Positions 22,877 through 31,569 of a stretch of 38,458 nt of DNA are shown in pieces. Source of the DNA: Myxococcota bacterium. GTDB taxonomy: Bacteria > Myxococcota_A > UBA9160 > UBA4427. The notes beneath the pieces were generated by a model that did not search any database, had not been told where the DNA came from, and saw only the letters and a program-made list of their open reading frames with translations. Location of the stretch: the NCBI GenBank assembly GCA_028823175.1, contig JAPKBZ010000039.1, positions 1-38,458 on the forward strand. Direction: 5' to 3'. Position 1 is the stretch's first letter, and every line of letters starts with the position of its first letter. Both the position numbers and the translations under genes were made by a program.

Positions 22877-25420
22877 ATGATTCGACGCCAAATGATTGGG
22901 AACCTCCTCGCGCCTTTCGGCCGCAGCGCCTTGCTTGGCCTGACCCTCCTACTCTTAGCAGCGCCCTATGCCCGCCCCCAGAGCGCCCGCCCCCAGAGCC
23001 CTCCCCAAGTCGCCCCAGCCCCCCAGAACCAAATCGCCGAATCCCTGACCCCAACACGGGGCAAGCCGATCCCGATCTCGGAAATCGGGCCGGAATCCGA
23101 GCGGACCAAGGGGAGCCTGAACGAAGTCCTCCTCTCTATCCAACCCGACGGCACTTTCGAAGCCATCATCCTCGGCTTGCCCGACGTTCTCAGCGATATT
23201 GAGGTCACCTCCGAACAGTCTCAGCAGATCCAAGAGCTCAACGCCTCGGTCTCGGACCTCGATCGCCTCGCGCGTGACTGGGACCCAATCATGACACAGC
23301 TCACGCGCTTCGAGGGCCGTCTCGACCGACGTGTCCGACGAGTCGACGAGGCGATGGTGCGCATTGGGGAGCAGCGTCGGCGCTGGGCCGCAACAAGGCG
23401 CGCCCTCGAGGGACAACAGGTCAGCGGGGAAGTCATCCTGCAGATCGACGAAGTCGACGCGGCCATTCGGGACGCGGTTGAGAGGGCCAACACTCAACAG
23501 GCCGCGGGGGTTCGACTCCAAAGCGACGTCGCAAGACTCGAGCAACAGGTCGAGGAGTATCTTGCGAGCATCGCTCTCGCCCGCCAGATTGTGGTGAGCC
23601 GTGTCTTTATGCCCGACTCGCCACCGGCATGGTCCAGCGAGATCTGGCAAACCCTGACCGGCAAAGAGATTGGCAATAACCTAGAGGCCCTGCGCAACCA
23701 GTACACCGAAGCACAAAATAAATTTCTCGCGGCCGAGGGGCAGAAGAGCCTGCTCTTCTTTTTCCTCACCCTCGGCTTGGTCGTTTCCATGTTCGCCTTA
23801 AGGAAACGGATCAATGACCGGCTTCGACTGGAGGAAGATGTCGAGGCGCTGCGCGGGATGTTCAGCCGGCCTATTTCCCTGGGCATCCTGCTCGCATTCG
23901 TGGCTTCCCTGGGGATATTCAGTGGCTCCCTGCGCACCCTCGAATACATTCTCAGTGCGATGGCTGTGCTGCCTGCGGTGTTGATCCTTCGCCAGATCCT
24001 CGACCGCCCCTTCTACCCCGCTCTCAATATCACGCTGGCGATCTATTTCCTCGAAAATACCCGGGCCATCTTCATTGGCTTCCCTGTCTTCTCCCGGGTT
24101 TTATTCCTGTTGGAAATGGGATTCCTGATGGTGTGCGCAGTCATCTGGATCTGGCGAACGAGCGAGCGCAACCCTGCCAAGCCCGAGTCGCAAGTCATGG
24201 ACTCATTCATCGGCCGACTCTCTTTGAAAACCATCCTCCTGGCCAGTGGGGTCGCCCTTGTAGCCAACGCCGCGGGATACACATTTCTATCTCGCCTCGT
24301 CGGCACAGCCCTGGCCTTCGCGATCTACGGATCCGTGGTGCTCTACGGCTCGAGTCGCGTCCTCGCGGGATTGGCCTCCCTCGCCATGTCCGCTCGCCCG
24401 CTGAATCGGCTCGGTATGGTCCGCCGCAATCGCGGCCTCCTACTCGGACGTTTTCGCCTCGCGACCATGGTCGTATTCGGCTGGTTCTGGGTCCGCGCGG
24501 TACTCATCCGACTGGAACTCTGGCCCTCTCTAATCCAAACCTGGAAAACCCTGGTTGCCACTGAAGTCCCCCTACCCCAAATCTCAATCACCCTGGGCGA
24601 CCTGCTCGCCAGCGGTCTTGTCTTCTACGGTTCCCTCCTCTTTTCGCGCTTCCTGCGATTTTCCCTGGACGAAGACATCTACCCCCGGCTCCAAGTGCGC
24701 ACCGGTCGATCCAACGCGATCTCGACCCTGCTCCAGTACATCATCCTAGTCTTCGGATTCGCCTTCGCCGCGGCGGCTCTCGGCTTCGATGCCAACCGCT
24801 TCACCCTCCTGGCCGGGGCCTTCGGGGTCGGCATTGGTTTCGGGCTCCAGACCATCGTCAATAATTTCATCTCAGGGATCATTCTTCTCACCGAGCAACC
24901 CATCCAGGTCGGAGATACCATCGAAATGGGTCCGGTTTTCGGAGAAGTCCAGCGCATCGGTATCCGATCGAGCACCGTCCGGAGCTTCCAGGGAGCCGAA
25001 ATCATCGTTCCCAACGCAGATCTGATCTCACAGCAGGTCACCAACTGGACCCTCTCCGACCGAAAGCGTAGAATTGAAATCCCGGTGGGAGTCGCCTACG
25101 GAAGCGACCCCAACGAGGTTCTCGGGCTTCTCGCCGAGGTCACGAAGAATTCGGCCCAAATCCTGCCTACCCCCGAGCCCTACACCCTGTTCACCGGCTT
25201 TGGCGATAGCTCGCTCAACTTCGAAGTGAGAGCGTGGACCGACAATTTCGACCAGTTCCTCCGGGTCAAAAGCGCGGTCTCCGTTGGGATTTCCGAAGCT
25301 CTCGCCGAGGCGGGTATCACCATTCCCTTTCCCCAGCGGGACCTGCACGTACGCACACTCGCCGGGGACAAGATCGGCGCGGCTCCCGAGTCCGATGAGC
25401 CACCCTCCTCGGCCAGCTAG
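22877..25420 (+). CDS. Large MscS-family mechanosensitive channel
   Basis: This 847-aa inner-membrane protein is much longer than the 286-aa E. coli MscS and resembles the multi-helix types (MscK, YbiO, YjeP). Residues 1-35 are a signal-like segment, followed by a Pro/Gln-rich linker. About 75-270 are a polar periplasmic domain with coiled-coil stretches (TEQSQQIQELNASVSDLDRL; EQQVEEYLASIALARQIV). Then come roughly eight to ten transmembrane helices from about 290. The pore helix and the beta-domain start form the classical MscS block at about 640-690: FTLLAGAFGVGIGFGLQTIVNNFISG, ILLTEQPIQVGDTIEMG, then STVRSFQGAEIIVPNADLISQQVTNW. The protein should open under membrane tension to release solutes. 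The ATG at 22877 lacks a ribosome-binding site; another ATG at 22892 is possible. Confidence 0.9.
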   Translation: MIRRQMIGNLLAPFGRSALLGLTLLLLAAPYARPQSARPQSPPQVAPAPQNQIAESLTPTRGKPIPISEIGPESERTKGSLNEVLLSIQPDGTFEAIILGLPDVLSDIEVTSEQSQQIQELNASVSDLDRLARDWDPIMTQLTRFEGRLDRRVRRVDEAMVRIGEQRRRWAATRRALEGQQVSGEVILQIDEVDAAIRDAVERANTQQAAGVRLQSDVARLEQQVEEYLASIALARQIVVSRVFMPDSPPAWSSEIWQTLTGKEIGNNLEALRNQYTEAQNKFLAAEGQKSLLFFFLTLGLVVSMFALRKRINDRLRLEEDVEALRGMFSRPISLGILLAFVASLGIFSGSLRTLEYILSAMAVLPAVLILRQILDRPFYPALNITLAIYFLENTRAIFIGFPVFSRVLFLLEMGFLMVCAVIWIWRTSERNPAKPESQVMDSFIGRLSLKTILLASGVALVANAAGYTFLSRLVGTALAFAIYGSVVLYGSSRVLAGLASLAMSARPLNRLGMVRRNRGLLLGRFRLATMVVFGWFWVRAVLIRLELWPSLIQTWKTLVATEVPLPQISITLGDLLASGLVFYGSLLFSRFLRFSLDEDIYPRLQVRTGRSNAISTLLQYIILVFGFAFAAAALGFDANRFTLLAGAFGVGIGFGLQTIVNNFISGIILLTEQPIQVGDTIEMGPVFGEVQRIGIRSSTVRSFQGAEIIVPNADLISQQVTNWTLSDRKRRIEIPVGVAYGSDPNEVLGLLAEVTKNSAQILPTPEPYTLFTGFGDSSLNFEVRAWTDNFDQFLRVKSAVSVGISEALAEAGITIPFPQRDLHVRTLAGDKIGAAPESDEPPSSAS
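22970..22999 (+). repeat. Perfect tandem duplication of 15 bp after the signal region of the channel
   Basis: GCCCGCCCCCAGAGC occurs twice, head to tail, at 22970-22984 and 22985-22999. It encodes ARPQS-ARPQS directly after the hydrophobic core (LLLLAAPY) of the N-terminal export segment. Identity of the two copies at the DNA level points to a recent duplication. Confidence 0.85.
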
Positions 25421-25538
25421 GCCGCGCCCAGCCTAGCCCGGGCTCTCCGCCCACCGCAGCCCTGGGAAAGCGGATTCTCAGCGAGTCGGGCGTCGAAAGT
25501 GGCTGACTCCGGGCGTTCTGCGGTGTAGCGTAGTTCTC

Positions 25539-25561
25539 CCGGGTCCCGTCAAGGATCCCGG
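25539..25561 (+). other. Hairpin just upstream of the RND operon start
   Basis: CCGGGTCC (25539-25546) and GGATCCCGG (25553-25561) pair with one bulged T around a six-base loop. The hairpin ends about 5 bp before the GGAG used by the adaptor gene and has no T run, so it could shape the leader or ribosome access. The remainder of the 159-bp gap also contains the palindrome AGCCCGGGCT but nothing else that I recognise. Confidence 0.35.
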
Positions 25562-25579
25562 ACAACGGAGTCCAAAGCA

Positions 25580-26854
25580 GTGAGATCGATGCTGAGCAAG
25601 AGATCCCCCAGCCCTACTTCTTTCTATTTTTCGGTGCGACGCCGCGGGGCGGCTCTCGCCGTGATCTGTGCGCTCGGCCTCGGGTGCAGCGCAGAGCAGA
25701 TCAAGGAAAAACCGATCCATGAAGTCGTCGTCGCCCAGGTTGAAAAGCGGGATGTCCCCAGGCACAGCGACTGGATCGGAACCGTGGACGGCTTTAACAA
25801 CGCGACCATCCGCCCCCAGGTCTCGGGCTACCTTTTGAAGATCAGCTATGACCAGGGCACCCTCGTCCAAGTCGGCGCTCCCCTCTTCGAAATCGACCCA
25901 CGGGAATTCCAGGCCGAACTCGACAGCGCCAAGGGCCAGCTCGGCGAGGCCGAGGCAAAGCTCAAAAAGACCAAGACCTATGTTTCCCGCTATCGGCCCC
26001 TCGCCAAGCAGGGCGCCATCAGCCAACAGGAACTCGACGACGCCATCCAAAACATGCTCGCCTCAGAAGCCAGCGTGGTGAGTGCCCGGGCACAGGTCGA
26101 GCAGGCACTACTCAACCTGGAATGGACGAAGATCGAGTCTCCGATACAAGGCGTCGCAGGGATCTCCAAGGCCCAAGTCGGCGACCTCGTGGGCCCGAGC
26201 AGCGATCTGGCAACCGTCTCTCAACTCGACCCCATCAAAGTCATTTTTCCCATCGGCGAAAATGCCTACATGGATGTCGTCCGGAATCAGGGGGGACAGT
26301 CGGGGCGGGGACGCCTCGCGGAGATCGGCCCCATCCTCCAGCTTTTCCTCTCGGACGGCTCGGCATGGCCCGAGCGCGGCACGCCCTTTGTGGTCGGGAG
26401 GAACGTCAACGCGAGCACGGGGACGATCTTGATCGAGGGGCATTTCCCAAACCCCAAGAATGTGCTCCGCCCTGGCCAATTTGCCCGCATCCGCGTGAAT
26501 ACCGGAACCATCAAGGGAGCACTCTTGGTCCCCCAGAAGGCCATCGACGATGTTCAGGGGAAGTTCCTGGTTTCCCTGGTCTCGAAGGACAACGTCATTG
26601 AGGTCCGCCCCGTGGAGGTCGGAGATACTTTCGGAGAGGATTGGGTCGTCAAGAAGGGCCTTCAGGAGGGAGACACCGTGGTCGTCCAGGGTATCCAGAA
26701 AGCCAAGAATGGGATGAAGGTCAAGCCCACACCTCAGACGAAGAGCCCAAAGAAGCCCTCCAAATCGGCGCAAAGGCGGCCCGCCTCGGGCACTTCGCCA
26801 TCCGCCTCCCGTGCGCCTGCTCCTCCCCTTGCAACTGACCCTCTGCTGAGCTGA
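25580..26854 (+). CDS. RND efflux periplasmic adaptor (membrane fusion lipoprotein)
   Basis: This 424-aa AcrA/MexA-type adaptor links the inner-membrane pump to the outer-membrane channel. A lipoprotein signal ends LGLGC with Cys36 as the lipid site. The order is: beta-barrel start (HSDWIGTVDGFNNATIRPQVSGYLLKI), the lipoyl half-motif GTLVQVGAPLFEIDPREFQ, an alpha-hairpin (about 115-185: AKGQLGEAEAKLKKTKTYV, then LAKQGAISQQELDDA), the second lipoyl half (LEWTKIESPIQGVAG), and beta-domains to about 380. The last 45 residues are a Lys/Pro/Ser/Ala-rich tail without predicted fold, longer than in AcrA. The GTG at 25580 has GGAG 9 nt upstream; an ATG at 25589 is the alternative. It is the first gene of a three-gene operon. 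Confidence 0.93.
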   Translation: MRSMLSKRSPSPTSFYFSVRRRGAALAVICALGLGCSAEQIKEKPIHEVVVAQVEKRDVPRHSDWIGTVDGFNNATIRPQVSGYLLKISYDQGTLVQVGAPLFEIDPREFQAELDSAKGQLGEAEAKLKKTKTYVSRYRPLAKQGAISQQELDDAIQNMLASEASVVSARAQVEQALLNLEWTKIESPIQGVAGISKAQVGDLVGPSSDLATVSQLDPIKVIFPIGENAYMDVVRNQGGQSGRGRLAEIGPILQLFLSDGSAWPERGTPFVVGRNVNASTGTILIEGHFPNPKNVLRPGQFARIRVNTGTIKGALLVPQKAIDDVQGKFLVSLVSKDNVIEVRPVEVGDTFGEDWVVKKGLQEGDTVVVQGIQKAKNGMKVKPTPQTKSPKKPSKSAQRRPASGTSPSASRAPAPPLATDPLLS

Positions 26855-26871
26855 ACGAAACCTAAACCACC

Positions 26872-29800
26872 ATGTCCGACTTCTTCATCAACCGGCCCAT
26901 CGTTTCCATGGTCATCGCCATCGTCATGGTGATCCTTGGCATCGTCGCCATGCTTGATCTCCCGATCTCCCAATTCCCCGACATCGCTCCCCCCCAGATC
27001 AGCGTAAACACGACCTACGTCGGCGCCGATGCCCTGACCGTCCAGCGATCCGTCGCGACCCCAATTGAAGAGAGTGTCAGCGGCGTCGAGGGCATGGACT
27101 ACATGTACTCGACCAATGCCAACAACGGCGTCATGGTTCTCCAGGTCAACTTCTCCGTGGAAACCGATCCCAGCACCGACCAGATTCTCACCCAGATGCG
27201 ATATTCCGAAGCCGAGTCGAAGCTGCCCTCGGACGTGCGTAATTTCGGAGTCACGATCCGACAGGCCTCGAGCAGCCCGATGGCGATCTTCGCTCTTTCC
27301 TCCCCGAAAGAGGTCTACGACGCCCTCTTCCTCTCCAACTACGCCTACATCAATATCCTCGACGAGATGTCACGCATCCCAGGAATCGGCCAGGTCAAGA
27401 TCTACGGGTCGGGTCAATACGCCATGCGGATATGGGTCAACCCGGACACCCTGGCGAGCATGGGAATAACGATCCCCGAGATCGTCACCGCCATCAAGAA
27501 CCAGAATGATGTCAATCCCTCGGGTCAGGTGGGGGCGGAACCCGTACCCGCCGGCCAGCAATTCACCTACACGGTTCGGGCCCAGGGCCGCCTCACCACC
27601 CTGGAGGAATTTAAGAACATTATCGTACGGGCTGATCCCGACGGCTCGATCGTTCGAGTGGGAGATGTCGCCCGGGTCGAACTCGGCGCTCAGACCTATA
27701 ATCTCCAGGGCCGCTACAAAGGCCAGCCCGCTGCCGTGATAGCCATCTACCAAAGGCCCGGCTCCAATGCCCTGGCGGCGATGGATGAAGCCAAGAGCCT
27801 CATGGCCTCCCTCGAAAGCCGATTTCCCGAAGGCCTGGAATACGCCCTCTCCCTGGATACTACGATCGCGGTTCGCGAGGGCGTCAAGGAAATCATCATT
27901 ACCCTCTTCGAGGCCCTCGCCCTTGTGATCCTCGTCGTCTTCCTTTTTCTCCAAAGCTTCAGGGCAACGCTCATTCCACTCCTCGCCGTCCCCGTCTCCC
28001 TGGTCGGGACCTTCATGCTCTTCCCTCTTCTCGGATTCTCAATCAACACCCTTTCGCTCTTTGGCCTAGTACTCGCCATCGGTATCGTCGTGGACGATGC
28101 CATCGTGGTCGTCGAGGCCGTCGAGCACAAAATCGAAGGCGGAATGGCGCCAAAGGCCGCTGCCATGCAAGCGATGCGAGAGGTCACCTCGCCGATCGTC
28201 GCGACCACCCTGATCTTGATGGCGGTCTTCGTGCCCACAGCGTTCATCCCCGGCATTTCAGGCCGTCTCTACCAACAATTTGCCGTCACCATCGCGGTAT
28301 CCGTGCTCTTCTCCTCGATCAATGCCCTCACCCTGAGCCCTGCCCTTGCGGGCATGCTGCTGCGCCCCAGGAAAAAGTCCCAGGGGCCGCTCGCCCGCTT
28401 CTTCGCCGCCTTCAATCGCGGTTTCGAGCGGGCAACGAACGTCTACACCGCCTGGTCGGGACATCTGATCCGCAAAGCGGGCTTCTCCATGCTCGCCCTG
28501 GTGGCGGTGGTCGTCGTGGTGGTCGTCGTTGGAGGCCGGCTCCCCACCAGCTTCTTGCCCCAAGAAGACCAGGGGTTCCTCTTCCTCAACGTGCAACTCC
28601 CCGCGGCTTCTTCGCTCCAACGCACGGCCGAGGCCTGCGAGGCCATCGAGAAAATTCTGGACGACACGCCGGGGGTCGCCAACTACGCGACCATCGTCGG
28701 GTTCAGTCTCCTTTCGGGGGTCCAGACCACCTACAACGGGTTCTTCTTCGTGACCCTGGAGCCCTGGGATGAACGCGACCCGAAGGGCCTCGAAGCCAAA
28801 GTCATCGCCCACGAGCTGAATGCGAAACTGGCCGCTTTTCCCGATGCCGTCGCCTTCACCTTTCCGCCGCCCGCCATTCCTGGCGTGGGGAGTTCCGGGG
28901 GCATCACCTTCATGCTCGAGGACCGTGACAGCCGAGGTATCCCATTCCTCTCGGATCAGACCAAGCGCTTCATCGAGGCCGCTCTCAAGCGCCCAGAACT
29001 CGGCCGGGTCGTCACCACCGCGCAATTCGACGTCCCCCAGATCTTTGCCGACGTGAACCGCGACATGGTGCTCAAACAGGGCGTGCCCCTTGAGAACGTC
29101 TACCAGACCATGCAGGCCTACATGGGCGGAATTTTTATCAACTACTTCAACCGCTTCGGCCGGGTCTGGCAGGTCTATGTCGAAGCGGAAGGCTCGTTTC
29201 GCAACGAGGTCGACAAATTAGGCCGGTTCTACGTCAAGAACTCGGAGGGGGGCATGGTTCCGCTCTCCGCCATCGTCAAGCACGAAAAAATCTATGGGCC
29301 CGAGTTCACCATGCGCTTCAACCAGAGCATCGCTGCCCAGCTGATCGTGGGCCCGGCCCTTGGCTATAGCGGTGGCCAGGCCATGGCGGCGCTGGAAGAG
29401 GTCTTCGCCGAAACCATGCCTGAGGGCATGGGGTATAACTATATGGGTATGGCCTACCAGGCCAAGGAAGCCGCCGAGGGCGTTTCGCCTTCGGTCATTT
29501 TCGGCTTCTCCCTCCTCATGGTCTTCCTAATCCTCGCCGCACAATACGAGAGCTGGTCCCTCCCTTTCAGCGTCCTGCTCACCACACCCATCGCCATCAT
29601 GGGGGCGTTCCTGGCCCTACTCAGCCGCTCTTTCAGCAACGACCTCTATACCCAGATCGGCCTGGTGATGCTGATCGGCCTCTCCGCCAAGAACGCCATC
29701 CTAATCGTTGAATTTGCCAGGGCCCGGTTGGCCGATGGAGCAGGCATCGAGGAGGCCGCCCTAACCGGCGCCCGGTCCCGCCTTCGCCCCATCCTGATGA

Positions 29801-30021
29801 CCGCTTTCGCGTTCATCCTGGGCGTAATGCCCTTGGTCACCGCCTCGGGCTCCGGCGCAGTCTCGCGGCAAATCCTCGGAACCGTTGTCCTCGGCGGCAT
29901 GCTCGCGGCGACTTGTATTTCGATCTTCATGGTGCCGGTGACCTTCACGGTGGTCGAAAAACTCTCCCACCGTTTCTCACGGGGGAACAAGGAAAAACCG
30001 CCGACGGAGGAGGCGCCGTGA
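26872..30021 (+). CDS. RND efflux pump, HAE1 type (AcrB/MexB-like)
   Basis: This 1049-aa protein has the normal length of AcrB. It is the proton-driven inner-membrane trimer that moves drugs and other amphiphiles from the periplasm and inner-membrane leaflet to the exit channel. The start FFINRPIVSMVIAIVMVILG and the QFPDIAPPQISV block are classical. The proton-relay residues are present: Asp408 and Asp409 in GIVVDDAIVVVEAVEH on TM4 and Lys940 in LSAKNAILIVEFARA on TM10, essentially at AcrB numbering. A valine-rich TM segment (LVAVVVVVVVVGGRLPTSFLPQEDQGF) opens the second half. The gene starts 17 bp after the adaptor with no obvious ribosome-binding site, and its TGA overlaps the start of the outer-membrane factor. 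Substrates cannot be told from the sequence, and no dedicated regulator lies beside the operon. Confidence 0.95.
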   Translation: MSDFFINRPIVSMVIAIVMVILGIVAMLDLPISQFPDIAPPQISVNTTYVGADALTVQRSVATPIEESVSGVEGMDYMYSTNANNGVMVLQVNFSVETDPSTDQILTQMRYSEAESKLPSDVRNFGVTIRQASSSPMAIFALSSPKEVYDALFLSNYAYINILDEMSRIPGIGQVKIYGSGQYAMRIWVNPDTLASMGITIPEIVTAIKNQNDVNPSGQVGAEPVPAGQQFTYTVRAQGRLTTLEEFKNIIVRADPDGSIVRVGDVARVELGAQTYNLQGRYKGQPAAVIAIYQRPGSNALAAMDEAKSLMASLESRFPEGLEYALSLDTTIAVREGVKEIIITLFEALALVILVVFLFLQSFRATLIPLLAVPVSLVGTFMLFPLLGFSINTLSLFGLVLAIGIVVDDAIVVVEAVEHKIEGGMAPKAAAMQAMREVTSPIVATTLILMAVFVPTAFIPGISGRLYQQFAVTIAVSVLFSSINALTLSPALAGMLLRPRKKSQGPLARFFAAFNRGFERATNVYTAWSGHLIRKAGFSMLALVAVVVVVVVVGGRLPTSFLPQEDQGFLFLNVQLPAASSLQRTAEACEAIEKILDDTPGVANYATIVGFSLLSGVQTTYNGFFFVTLEPWDERDPKGLEAKVIAHELNAKLAAFPDAVAFTFPPPAIPGVGSSGGITFMLEDRDSRGIPFLSDQTKRFIEAALKRPELGRVVTTAQFDVPQIFADVNRDMVLKQGVPLENVYQTMQAYMGGIFINYFNRFGRVWQVYVEAEGSFRNEVDKLGRFYVKNSEGGMVPLSAIVKHEKIYGPEFTMRFNQSIAAQLIVGPALGYSGGQAMAALEEVFAETMPEGMGYNYMGMAYQAKEAAEGVSPSVIFGFSLLMVFLILAAQYESWSLPFSVLLTTPIAIMGAFLALLSRSFSNDLYTQIGLVMLIGLSAKNAILIVEFARARLADGAGIEEAALTGARSRLRPILMTAFAFILGVMPLVTASGSGAVSRQILGTVVLGGMLAATCISIFMVPVTFTVVEKLSHRFSRGNKEKPPTEEAP

Positions 30022-31502
30022 AAAAGGCGGCCCTCATCCCCGCGCTCGCGCTCCTGGGGGCCCTGGGCTGCGCCATCGGCCCCGACTACCAACGCCCTGA
30101 GATCGAAGTCCCCGTGGAATATCGGGGAAAGGTCACCGTCCAAGAGGCCGAATCCCTTGCCGACCTCAACTGGTGGCAGGTTTTCGAAGACCCGGTGCTG
30201 CTGGAACTGATCAAGACCACCCTGGAAAACAACCTCGACCTCGAAATCGCCGTGGCACGAACCGAGCAGGCCTATCGCCTTTCCATCGCGACGGATTCCG
30301 CTTTCTACCCCCAGGCGAGCTACGGCGGAACCGCGGGAAAGCAGCGCGCGCCGGTTGCCGTCTTGGGCGGCGCCACCGCGGATTTCACGAACTATGCGGG
30401 CGCCCTGAATTTCGCGTGGGAGATCGACGTCTGGGGCCGGATACGGCGGGCCAGCGAGTCCGCACGAGCCCAATTGCTCGCCTCCCAAGATATCCAGCGC
30501 GCGGTCCTACTCACGTTGGTATCGGATGTCGCCACCCTCTACTTCGCCCTGATTGAGCTCGACGACGCCCAACACATCGCCCAGGAAGCCGTCGCGGCCT
30601 TCACCGATACCCTCGATCTCTTCACCCGCAAATACGAAGGCGGGGTTGCCTCGAAGCTTGAGGTGGCCCGGGCAGCCGCGGCCAGAGCCCAGGCGACCGC
30701 CGGCCTACCCGGCATCGCCATCCAGATCGCCGCCACAGAGAACCAACTCTCCGTCCTCCTCGGGCGGCCTCCCGGAGAAATTCCTCGTGGAATTCCGCTC
30801 GCGCAACAACACCTCCCCGACCTGCCCTCCGGATTGCCCTCGGCCCTCCTCGAACGCCGCCCGGATATTCGCCAGGCCGAGCAGGCGGTCGTGGCCTCGA
30901 ACGCCCAGATCGGTGTCGCCCTGGGCAATTTCTTGCCCAGGGTCGGCCTAGTCGCCATGTGGGGCGGGGGTGCAGAGGGTATCGCGAACATGGCATCCCC
31001 AAGCGCAAGCGTCTGGAACCTCGCAGCCGAACTGACCGGACCGATCTTCCAGGGCGGCTTGCTCTACGCCCAGTACAAATCCCAGCAAGCGGCCTGGCAG
31101 GAGGCCAAGGCCAACTACGAGCTGACCGCCCTCAACGCCTTCGCAGAGGTTTCCAGCGTACTCGTTGAGCGCAGGCTACGCATCGTGCAGCGTCGGGCTC
31201 GCGAGACGCAGGTCGAGCAACTCGACGAATCCGTCCGCCTCTCCCTGCTGCGCTACAACCAAGGACTCGCCAACTATTTCGAGGTCCTCCAGGCGCAGCA
31301 GGATCTCTATCCAGCCATGTTCGACCTCTCGAAGACTCGGCTGGAAGAACAAGTCTCTGTGATCAAACTTTACCGAGCCCTCGGCGGCAGCTGGCAGCTC
31401 GGCCTCGACTGGCTGCCGGATACGCCGGCGGTGGAGGCCACTGGCATCGATTGGCCCATGGGTTCAGCCGCCCAATCTCCCGCCGATGCCCCGGCCGATT
31501 GA
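30018..31502 (+). CDS. Outer-membrane factor of the RND pump (NodT/OprM family)
   Basis: This 494-aa outer-membrane lipoprotein completes the tripartite pump. The GTG start at 30018 overlaps the pump stop (GTGA) and has GGAGGAGG just upstream. The signal ends ALGC, with Cys18 as the lipid site, followed by AIGPDYQRPEIEVP, the hallmark N-terminus of the family. Two OEP repeats follow: the first with DLNWWQVFEDPVLLELIKTTLENNLDLEIAVAR, the second starting near LLERRPDIRQAEQAVVASNAQIGVA, each forming half of the channel hairpins (FAWEIDVWGRIRRASESARA is the conserved barrel-helix block). With the two genes upstream it forms a complete, tightly packed efflux operon; the convergent CoA-transferase gene ends 67 bp away, with no clear terminator between. 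Confidence 0.94.
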   Translation: MKKAALIPALALLGALGCAIGPDYQRPEIEVPVEYRGKVTVQEAESLADLNWWQVFEDPVLLELIKTTLENNLDLEIAVARTEQAYRLSIATDSAFYPQASYGGTAGKQRAPVAVLGGATADFTNYAGALNFAWEIDVWGRIRRASESARAQLLASQDIQRAVLLTLVSDVATLYFALIELDDAQHIAQEAVAAFTDTLDLFTRKYEGGVASKLEVARAAAARAQATAGLPGIAIQIAATENQLSVLLGRPPGEIPRGIPLAQQHLPDLPSGLPSALLERRPDIRQAEQAVVASNAQIGVALGNFLPRVGLVAMWGGGAEGIANMASPSASVWNLAAELTGPIFQGGLLYAQYKSQQAAWQEAKANYELTALNAFAEVSSVLVERRLRIVQRRARETQVEQLDESVRLSLLRYNQGLANYFEVLQAQQDLYPAMFDLSKTRLEEQVSVIKLYRALGGSWQLGLDWLPDTPAVEATGIDWPMGSAAQSPADAPAD

Positions 31503-31569
31503 GCTCATCGGCAACGCGGCCAGGGCTCATTGCCGGGAGGCAGGCGGAAAGGGCCTTGGCCAAAGCAGC

